From the IMG/VR virus record IMGVR_UViG_3300048999_000056, positions 48,819-112,818 of that record: 64,000 bases of DNA; one strand, written 5' to 3'. Shown here piece by piece: positions 33,132 through 39,889 of this stretch; position 1 is the first letter of the stretch; every line of letters starts with the position of its first letter. Position numbers and translations under genes: made by a program. Source of the stretch: a virus. The notes under the pieces are model-generated. The model saw only the letters and a program-made list of their open reading frames with translations, was not told the DNA's origin and ran no database searches.

Positions 33132-34321
33132 CAGTGGCGCCCGTAGCGGTCACGCAGCGACTGAGCACGTTGCGCGCCCGATGGCGGTGGTCCGCTGTTA
33201 CCGGCCGGCGGTGCCTGCCGCTGTGGTGGTGGTGCCTGCCGCTGTGGTGGCGGCGCCTGACGGTTTGGCATTGCCTGCCGCTGCGGGGGCGGTGGTTGGC
33301 GGCGCTCATAGTTCTGTTGCACGGGCGGGCGGCGATCGTTCTGTGGCCGCGCGGAGTATGAATCCTGCTCGGGCGGCGGTCTGTCGTCGTAATTCGGATC
33401 GTAGCCGGGGTCGCCGGCATCGTAGCTCTGATCGTAGCCGGGATCGTAGCCAGGATCATAGTTCGGGTCGTAACCCTGATCGCCCTGGTCCGGCTCTTGG
33501 GAAGGCGGTGGAGCGCTGCGCCGTGCTGGCGGCGTCCATCCGCCGCTGGTCCGCTGCGGCGGCTGCCTGTCGCGCTCCTGTGCCTGCCGCGGGGGCGGTG
33601 CGCGGCGGTCATCGTCACGGCTCGGGCGCTGATCTTGCTCGCCATCCGCCCCGCCGCTGTAGATCGTCTGTATCTCGTTGTAGTCGCGCCAGAGCAAGGT
33701 GGACGGCACCGGACACTCATTGATGTATTGCAGGATGTCGCGGTCGACGGAAGTCGGCCGGCGGGCCAGCGCGACACCGGCATATTTGACCTGCACGCCC
33801 TCGCCCTCGCGATCGAACGAAATATCGTAGCCTTCATCCGGTTCATCGATGATGAAGAACTCGCCGGTCTGCCGGTCCTGCGACTGCTTGGCGATCTCGC
33901 GATCAAGCGTCCAGGGCATTGCCCAGAGCTGCGGTCCCTCGCGCTCGTTGCGCCGATCGATCATCCAGACCAGGGCGCGGCGGCGTGTTGCAAGCTGTTT
34001 CGCCTCCTCGTCGTCACCGCTCCTGGTCAACCCCATCGCCGCTTCGCATATCGGGCAACGCTGGCCGCGCATCTGGTTGATGCAGAGTAGCGCTGTCCCG
34101 TTGCCCGGTCCGATGCGGTAGTGCGCCCAGACATCGTACGCGTAATGTGTAGCGCCTTCCCACGTCGGCGGCAGGATGCGGACGTAGTTTTCGCCTTTCT
34201 TCGGTTGATACACTTTGAACTCGTCCAGAATGAATCCGGAGAACTCGCTGCCGGTCTGGGTTGCGCGACGATGCAGATGCTCGGGATCGCGACGACGGTA
34301 GACGTATGGCTGTTGTGCCAT
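33131..34321 (-). CDS. Single-stranded DNA-binding protein (gp32-like) with Q/P-rich tail
   Basis: 396 residues; ATG 34321 chosen because GGAG lies eight bases upstream. Residues ~35-220 resemble T4-type SSB: NYVRILPPTWEGATHYAYDV, a cysteine pair in QRCPICEAAM with an earlier Cys (zinc), and EGYDISFDREG. After ~230 the chain is disordered: DxGYDPNYDPGYDPG repeats, then RQAPPPQ repeats, ending QRAQSLRDRYGRH. The tail replaces the acidic tip usual in SSBs as partner-binding region. Directly upstream of RecA, as expected. Confidence 0.8.
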   Translation of the reverse strand: MAQQPYVYRRRDPEHLHRRATQTGSEFSGFILDEFKVYQPKKGENYVRILPPTWEGATHYAYDVWAHYRIGPGNGTALLCINQMRGQRCPICEAAMGLTRSGDDEEAKQLATRRRALVWMIDRRNEREGPQLWAMPWTLDREIAKQSQDRQTGEFFIIDEPDEGYDISFDREGEGVQVKYAGVALARRPTSVDRDILQYINECPVPSTLLWRDYNEIQTIYSGGADGEQDQRPSRDDDRRAPPPRQAQERDRQPPQRTSGGWTPPARRSAPPPSQEPDQGDQGYDPNYDPGYDPGYDQSYDAGDPGYDPNYDDRPPPEQDSYSARPQNDRRPPVQQNYERRQPPPPQRQAMPNRQAPPPQRQAPPPQRQAPPAGNSGPPPSGAQRAQSLRDRYGRH

Positions 34322-34346
34322 GGGCATGCTCCGTTTGGTGGTTGCT

Positions 34347-34841
34347 TTAGTCCAGGCCCAGCGGTCCGCGACTATTCGGGCCGCCAACACGCGCTTGGCG
34401 CTTTTCGTTGATCTGAGCGCGTCGTTGTTGGTAGATGGCAGTCGGTGAAGTGTAGCCGGCTTCGATCAAACGAGAGATCGTGGTGATAGCAGTAGACTTT
34501 GCGCGCATCCCATCCGCCAGCGATTTCCAGAGCGCCAGTTCGTACTCGGTTTCGCGTAGCGTTGCGAGCGCGTCACGCACATTGTCGTCGAGCAATATCT
34601 CCGATGTTATCTGTGCCTCTGACGGCTGTTTCTTCAAGTCAGGGTCATTGCGGATGCTGTCGGCGGTCTGCGCCTTGGTCTGATCAAGAATGTCCTTTGC
34701 CTCGTCACGCAATCGCTGCGCGTCGGCGGCGCCCTCGGATGCCTCCTGCTGATGTTGTGGCAGTTCGATCAGGTCCTCGGTCAACCGCATCGGATCGATG
34801 GTCAGCCGTGCCCGGATGAAATTGTAGCGCTCCTCGTCCAT
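34347..34841 (-). CDS. Helical protein next to SSB, conserved in phages
   Basis: 164 residues from ATG 34841 (weak site). Almost wholly helical: RLTEDLIELPQHQQEASEGA, NVRDALATLRETEYELALWK, KSTAITTISRLIEAGY. Proteins of this size and layout accompany SSB/recombination genes in many phages; function unknown, possibly a recombination mediator or structural helper. Confidence 0.68.
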   Translation of the reverse strand: MDEERYNFIRARLTIDPMRLTEDLIELPQHQQEASEGAADAQRLRDEAKDILDQTKAQTADSIRNDPDLKKQPSEAQITSEILLDDNVRDALATLRETEYELALWKSLADGMRAKSTAITTISRLIEAGYTSPTAIYQQRRAQINEKRQARVGGPNSRGPLGLD

Positions 34842-34875
34842 CTTGGTTCTGCCTTTGAATTGGTAGCTTCCCTAC

Positions 34876-34892
34876 CCCCTATATACGATCAG
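34876..34892 (-). promoter_or_regulatory. GTATATA promoter candidate after clamp-loader stop
   Basis: Minus strand TGATCGTATATAGGGGG begins in the last codons of the clamp-loader gene (stop at 34889-34891). It shares TGATCGTATAT with the + strand site at 54044-54053. No TCAACACG box upstream. Could start a transcript for the SSB-RecA block. Confidence 0.4.
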
Positions 34893-35836
34893 CCGAAATG
34901 CAGCCTGGAGAGGGCAGCGAACAACACAACTTTCGGGTCGTAGCTCTGATGAGGAAACGTCAAAGCCTCAAGGATCGTCCAAGCGCGGCGCGCGTCCGCC
35001 TCGGCTTTTGCGTGTATGATGACCTTGACCGTGTAGTTTGCAGCGCGGATCAACGTTTCTCCGTAATCGGTTTCTTCATCGTCCATCTCGGCAAGCATTT
35101 CCTGCACGCGGTTCCAGGCTTTGCCGCCCTGGAGGATAAATCGCAATAACTTGATAACAGGTTCTTCCTCGTCTTCCAGCTGGAGGGCAGCGATACGGTG
35201 GACCTCGTCTTTATCCTGGCAGTCGTGTACGCCCTGCAGGACCGTCAGCCCGACGCGCATCGAGCCGCGCGCTGCAGTGACGACGGCAGCCATGATTTCC
35301 GGCCTGACCGTCCAGCCCTCCATATTGGCGACTTGCCACAGGTAGTCTTCTACAGGCTCACGCCGTATGGGCCGCAACTGGATTGAATAGCAACGCGAGC
35401 CGATCGTTGCTGGCACACGGCTTCGGTTGGTTGTGCAGAGCGCGATGTAAAGATGCTCAGGCGGTTCCTCGATTAGCTTCAACAAAGAATCCCACGCGTT
35501 GGCGCTCAACCGATGGCATTCATCGATCAGGAACATACGATGCCCGGTGCCGGCCAATGACATATGCTGCGCGTCGTGCACGATGACGCGCATATCTTCA
35601 ACCTTGCTGTAACTGGCTGCATCGATCTCTTCGATCCGACAGTTGAAATACTTGCCGATCAGCCGTGCAATTGTCGTCTTGCCGACACCCTTTTGCCCAA
35701 ACAGCAGATACGAGTGTGGATGGCTGTCATTCGCCATTGCGCGCTGCAGTGCATCAACAACTTCATCGTGTCCGTATACGTGCCCGAACGTTTCGGGTCT
35801 ATATCTCGTAATAAGCGGCTTTGCGGAATCAGACAT
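34889..35836 (-). CDS. AAA+ sliding-clamp loader
   Basis: 315 residues; ATG 35836 follows GAGGAG. RYRPETFGHVYGHDEVVDAL at the N-terminus, Walker A LLFGQKGVGKTTIARLIG, Walker B RMFLIDECHRL, sensor 1 LCTTNRSRV and the clamp-loader SRC motif IGSRCYSIQL. Length fits an RFC-small/DnaX-like subunit. It lies beside the polymerase gene and pairs logically with the clamp-like protein encoded at 47857. Confidence 0.88.
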   Translation of the reverse strand: MSDSAKPLITRYRPETFGHVYGHDEVVDALQRAMANDSHPHSYLLFGQKGVGKTTIARLIGKYFNCRIEEIDAASYSKVEDMRVIVHDAQHMSLAGTGHRMFLIDECHRLSANAWDSLLKLIEEPPEHLYIALCTTNRSRVPATIGSRCYSIQLRPIRREPVEDYLWQVANMEGWTVRPEIMAAVVTAARGSMRVGLTVLQGVHDCQDKDEVHRIAALQLEDEEEPVIKLLRFILQGGKAWNRVQEMLAEMDDEETDYGETLIRAANYTVKVIIHAKAEADARRAWTILEALTFPHQSYDPKVVLFAALSRLHFG

Positions 35837-35847
35837 TGCAGCTCCTC

Positions 35848-38397
35848 TCAGTGTCTGTAATTGCCCTCGAATGTAGCGACCTCGTCCAGATCGCACCAGT
35901 TCTCGCCGACCTTCAATTCGACATTGAGCGGCACGATCTGAAATGGGAACCGGACTTTTGTCAACACCGGATAGATCGCATCGATGTACTGCTCGGGGTT
36001 GTCCTCCGGTATGAAGAAAGTCAGGTCATCGTGGATTTGCAGGCGCGGATGCAGGAACATATCGCGCTCGCGTCTGGCAGCCGCTGCGATGTCATTCATG
36101 GCCTCGATAACGATGTCGGCGGCGGTGCCCTGGATAGGCGTGTTGATAGGCTCATTGCCGGACAGGATGCCGCGCCGCACGCGCTTGGTCAACGTCGTGA
36201 TCGCGCCAGTGTCGCGGTATTCGTTGCGCCGATCCTTGTGCCAGCGCTTCACGCCTTTGTAGGTTTCCCAGAAGAAGCCGAGTATCTCCTGCACGATGCG
36301 CAACGGGATGCCGGTGCGCTCTGCGATGCTGTCGGCGGCGCCACCGTATAGTGCGTTGAACACAAGATCGGACTTGATGCAGTCACGACCGTATTTGCGA
36401 ATGCGCTTTTCGTCTTTCTCGCCGGTCAGGCTGGCGAGGCGGTCAATGTAGTCAGCATGAATGTCGAGCACCTGATCAAGCCAGTAGGAATGAATGTCGA
36501 AGCGGCTGATGATCGACGAGCAAAGGTTGCGGTCCTTCGATGCCATTGCCAGGACGCGCGCCTCCAGCTGTCCGTAGTCGAACTTGGCCATGATCAGCGG
36601 GCGCCCGTAGCGGCGGATCATCTCCTCGCGGATCAACGCGATCATACGGCGTATCTCGCGGTGCTTGCGTATCGGATAGTTCTGAATGTTCGGCTCGCGG
36701 CTGGACAGCCGCTGTGTCGATACAAACATGGTCGTATACGTCGGATGCAGCAACCCGTCAGGGTAGCGCTCCTCGGCTTCCAGCGTCGGATCGATGTAGC
36801 TCAGGACCTTGCTGATCTCGCGATCGTCCAGCACGGCCTGCGCCAGCGGGTTCTGCTTGGCAAACTTCGACAGTGTTTCAACATCCGTGCTGTATTGCGT
36901 CTTGGCAGATTTCGCGCTGCCTTTCGTGTAGGGCAGGTCCAGCTTGCCGTAGGCAACCAGAGCGATGCCGACCTGCTCCGGTGATGTCAACTTGAACTCT
37001 GTTGCGCGTTCGTCCTCGAAGCGCCGGACCTCGTACAGCTTGCGTGCCTTGGCGCGGATTTCCTGTTGCTGCTCTCGCAGATTCTGTTGCAGCCGCAAGG
37101 CTTCCGCCTTGTCGGTCGGCAATCCCTCCAGCTCCATGTATGTCGTGGCGTAGATCGATCCAATGATGCGGTCATAGTTGTCATCGTTGACCTTGCCGTC
37201 CAGCCGTTGGTAGATCAGCGCCGATGCCAGCGCGTCCAGCCCATTGTACGGCAGCACTTCATTGAGCGGATACTCCATGATCCGCTTGGTATCGATGTTG
37301 CAGATGCGTTTGACATTGGTGCCAAGGTGGATATGCGAAGCGTCACCGAGATCGAGCGCGCTTTCCCGTTCGTGGTAGAGTCGGACCAATGCCATCGTGT
37401 CGTCGAACGGCGCCAGCGGTCTGTCGGTTTTGTTGTAGTAGGTGAACCACGCCAGTTCGTGCGCGGCGTTGTGCGCTATCCATCGTCGCTCGCGGACAAC
37501 CTGCATGCTAAGATCAACGCCCCAGTCGGTGGCGCCGCCCGGATGATTGCAGGGGAACGCAATCGTCGTCTTGCCGTCGCTGAAGGCAGTCGTCAACCAT
37601 TCGGCGCCACGCTCGTATGGGCGTAGTTTGGAAGATTCCGTATCAACCGCAAGCGGATCACGCATGCTCGACAAGAGATTGACGGCCTCCTGGCGGTTCT
37701 GCGGAATGATGACGTTCTTCCTGCTGATCGGCACCACGCGTGGCGGCGGATAGTGATCAACGTTCTTGAAGAAATTGCGGACATCGTTGCGGAATACCGG
37801 CATGGCCGGATTCTCGTAGCGGTCCTCCCGCTGCGTGTGCAGGATGAACGCAGGATGCATGACAGGAAAATACCAGTAGGATTTTCCGTTGATCTGCACT
37901 GGGAACTTCAAGCCGTGCACGCGCATGATCGATGCGCCGGGGAAGAACCGCCTGAGCGGCACCGCGCCAACACCGAGAATTGCTTTCAGCCCGCGCATAG
38001 AAGCGATGTCGGCGTCAAGATGTCCTGAGCACGCATGCGCTTCCTGCAATGTCGGCGTGCGATTGCTGGCCGGTCGGCAGCGCACCATGTTCTGATAAGC
38101 AACACGGTCGAGGTGCAGTCGGGGTATCTGCTCGCGCAAGAGGCTGCCAGACGGTCCGATCAGCGCCGCGCCCCTACGGTCCTCCTCCTCGCCCGGACCC
38201 TCTGCCAGCGCCAGGATATCGCCTGCCAAATTGCCCGTCAGCGGCATCTCGGGTGTGGTGATCGTGCCCCACGTCTTGCTGAGCGGGCACGCCTGACAGC
38301 CGATCGCCTGCGGATCGAGGATCGGCTGCGGCTTGGCGGCCCGTGCGGCAGCTGGACGTACGCCCTCGTGCACGTCCAGCGTCTTCCAGAAGCCCAT
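35848..38397 (-). CDS. DNA polymerase family A with N-terminal UDG-family 4 domain
   Basis: 849 residues; ATG 38397 follows AGGAGGGTG (the frame runs on into the repeat tract, but those residues are an artefact). N-terminal ~240 residues match Fe-S uracil-DNA glycosylases: CQACPLSKT, ILALAEGPGEEEDRRGAAL, NMVRCRPASNRTPTLQEAHAC and VMHPAFIL. Then a 3'-5' exonuclease (LAVDTESSKL; HNAAHELAWF; PYNGLDALAS) and polymerase motifs A KFDYGQLEARVLA, B SDLVFNALYGGAADSIAERT, C LQIHDDLTFF (HDD, not HDE). SPO1-type phage polymerases have a comparable UDG-like domain. Replicates the phage genome. Confidence 0.92.
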   Translation of the reverse strand: MGFWKTLDVHEGVRPAAARAAKPQPILDPQAIGCQACPLSKTWGTITTPEMPLTGNLAGDILALAEGPGEEEDRRGAALIGPSGSLLREQIPRLHLDRVAYQNMVRCRPASNRTPTLQEAHACSGHLDADIASMRGLKAILGVGAVPLRRFFPGASIMRVHGLKFPVQINGKSYWYFPVMHPAFILHTQREDRYENPAMPVFRNDVRNFFKNVDHYPPPRVVPISRKNVIIPQNRQEAVNLLSSMRDPLAVDTESSKLRPYERGAEWLTTAFSDGKTTIAFPCNHPGGATDWGVDLSMQVVRERRWIAHNAAHELAWFTYYNKTDRPLAPFDDTMALVRLYHERESALDLGDASHIHLGTNVKRICNIDTKRIMEYPLNEVLPYNGLDALASALIYQRLDGKVNDDNYDRIIGSIYATTYMELEGLPTDKAEALRLQQNLREQQQEIRAKARKLYEVRRFEDERATEFKLTSPEQVGIALVAYGKLDLPYTKGSAKSAKTQYSTDVETLSKFAKQNPLAQAVLDDREISKVLSYIDPTLEAEERYPDGLLHPTYTTMFVSTQRLSSREPNIQNYPIRKHREIRRMIALIREEMIRRYGRPLIMAKFDYGQLEARVLAMASKDRNLCSSIISRFDIHSYWLDQVLDIHADYIDRLASLTGEKDEKRIRKYGRDCIKSDLVFNALYGGAADSIAERTGIPLRIVQEILGFFWETYKGVKRWHKDRRNEYRDTGAITTLTKRVRRGILSGNEPINTPIQGTAADIVIEAMNDIAAAARRERDMFLHPRLQIHDDLTFFIPEDNPEQYIDAIYPVLTKVRFPFQIVPLNVELKVGENWCDLDEVATFEGNYRH

Positions 38398-38429
38398 AGA
38401 CACCCTCCTGATTTGGTAGCCTCTCAGAA

Positions 38430-38456
38430 GGGATATACGAAACGCCGAAAAAGCCT
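38430..38456 (-). promoter_or_regulatory. GTATAT promoter candidate for polymerase gene
   Basis: Minus strand GGCGTTTCGTATATCCC, 40 bases before the polymerase start and at the inner edge of repeat tract 2. It matches the GCG-TTTT-GTATATA half of the element at 15315-15348, without the TCAACACG box. Confidence 0.5.
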
Positions 38457-39080
38457 GCGCTGCCGCTGCCCGCCCTGCCTTGCCGAACCGGGTCATGCCA
38501 AGCCAGCCCTGCCGGTCCGAGTGCTGCCCTGGCTAGCGTAGACCTGCCACGCCGGCCATGCCCTGCCTTGCCTTCCCGGACGTGCCGAGCGTGGCCTGCC
38601 ATGCCGAGCGTTGACCTATCTTGCCGCCCTGGCCGTTCCGAGCCAAGCCTGCCGATCCGCGTCGATCCGCGCCAAACCTAGCCGCGCCTGCCACGTCTCG
38701 CCACGGCGGGCGGGTCGATGCCATCCCGCGCCATGCCCGCCATGTCAAGCCTTTACGTGCCCTGCCTAGCCGATACGAGCGGTGCCTGCGTTGCCGAACG
38801 TTTGCATGCCCCGTCTAGCCAATACAGGTCGCGCCTGCGTTGCCAAATCGCACCCCGTCTAGCCGACACAAGCCCCGCCTGCGATACCGAGCCATACGCA
38901 GACTGGCCTAGCCGTGCCCTGACGAGCCTGCCCCGATCAGACCTCGTCGGTCCATGCCTAGCCGAGCGCAGCCTGCGTTGACGATCCGCGTCTTGCCCGG
39001 TCAACCCGTGCCATGCCTAGACCACCACGCCTGCCAAGCGTTGCCGATACGAGCGCTTCCTTGCCGGGCCGAGCCGCGCC
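38457..39080. repeat. Degenerate pentanucleotide tract 2 with ~49-base units
   Basis: About 620 bases with the same NNGCC 5-base period and the same strand as tract 1. Within it CTAG recurs at 38766, 38815, 38859, 38908, 38958 and 39017 (steps 49, 44, 49, 50, 59). In the first four units GCCTGC follows at exactly +18 (38784, 38833, 38877, 38926). So there is a higher-order repeat of about 44-50 bases built from the pentamers. No credible gene. It lies between an unrelated small gene and the DNA polymerase gene, with a promoter-like motif at each edge on the minus strand. Confidence 0.85.
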
Positions 39081-39083
39081 TGA

Positions 39084-39112
39084 TTCCTATATACCTATCG
39101 CCTTTTGTTCAA
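39084..39112 (-). promoter_or_regulatory. GTATATA promoter candidate leading into repeat tract 2
   Basis: Minus strand TTGAACAAAAGGCGATAGGTATATAGG overlaps the last codons of the upstream gene (stop 39095-39097). Transcription from it would run straight through repeat tract 2 as a G-rich RNA and on to the polymerase gene. Confidence 0.45.
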
Positions 39113-39553
39113 CTGTTCCATGACACGGTTGAACTTCTGCTCGGCTGTCTCCGGCTTGCCGCGTTCGCGCAGAAACTTGATTACGTCCGGTGCAGATTCT
39201 TGCGGCACTCTGAAACGGAAATCGGCATATGTGGGATCGTGGCTGCAATCGTTGTCGCCAAGATAACCTGGCAGGGCGCGGAGGTCGGCATTCCAGGGAC
39301 CGCGCGGCGGGTCGGCGTCAGGTGCGAAGTACTCGGGATAGCTCCTCCTGCAACGTTCCTCGCTTTCATAGTAGTCGCGATTGCCGCCACCAGTTCTCGT
39401 ATGCACGACGATGACAGGCACCGTCTCTGTGTCATCACTCCAGGTGAAGTATGCGTCGCGGAACCGTGGAACGTTGTCGGTCGTGATACACAACATGGAC
39501 AATGCCAACGGTGCCACGGGTTCCGTGCCGAACAGATGGTGATAGAGACTCAT
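39095..39553 (-). CDS. Conserved phage protein (MSLYHHLFG family), unknown
   Basis: 152 residues; ATG 39553 follows AAGGAGG. The start MSLYHHLFGTEPVAPLALSM, then VPRFRDAYF, VVHTRTGGGNRDYY and PTYADFRFRVP recur in many phages as a conserved protein of unknown function. The C-terminus is a charged helix. ATGA coupling with the upstream zinc protein. Confidence 0.75.
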   Translation of the reverse strand: MSLYHHLFGTEPVAPLALSMLCITTDNVPRFRDAYFTWSDDTETVPVIVVHTRTGGGNRDYYESEERCRRSYPEYFAPDADPPRGPWNADLRALPGYLGDNDCSHDPTYADFRFRVPQESAPDVIKFLRERGKPETAEQKFNRVMEQLNKRR

Positions 39554-39876
39554 TGTGGTTCCTCCTTCGTTGGTCGAATATCGGGCCATGTCTTGCCGCC
39601 ACCTTTCCCCACGGCGGACGCGCCGCCAGTGATGGATACGGTGATCAACATTTGCGTCACGCCTTCAGGCACAACAAACCACCCGGCCGGCGTCCTGAAC
39701 TTCGATCCGGGAATCAGATCGGTCATTTGATAGGTCGTGTTATCATAGAGATGCGCTGGCATCTGGCGCTGCCCTCCGCATTCGTTGCATACGTCTCCAT
39801 AGCCTGTGCCATGGCCAGAGAACCCGCTGCCTCCGCACCGTGGACAATCAACCATCGACGCTGCGGTTGGTCCCAT
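39550..39876 (-). CDS. DnaJ-type zinc-finger protein
   Basis: 108 residues; ATG 39876 follows AGGAGG. CPRCGGSGFSG...CNECGGQ is a DnaJ-like zinc motif at residues ~11-36; the rest is a beta domain (RTPAGWFVVPEGVTQMLIT). Second protein of this type in the window (other at 24016). Function unknown. Confidence 0.72.
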   Translation of the reverse strand: MGPTAASMVDCPRCGGSGFSGHGTGYGDVCNECGGQRQMPAHLYDNTTYQMTDLIPGSKFRTPAGWFVVPEGVTQMLITVSITGGASAVGKGGGKTWPDIRPTKEEPQ

Positions 39877-39889
39877 TGGTAAATCCTCC

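Noticed and set aside
38533-39004. Open frames in tract 2 and a polymerase start upstream of 38397
   Set aside because: Same low-complexity artefact. The polymerase start at 38397 has a strong AGGAGGGTG site and the upstream extension is repeat-derived.
38760-39060. CRISPR-like array in tract 2 because of ~49-base spacing
   Set aside because: There is no constant 25-37 base repeat separated by unique spacers; the sequence is pentamer-built throughout and no cas genes are present.
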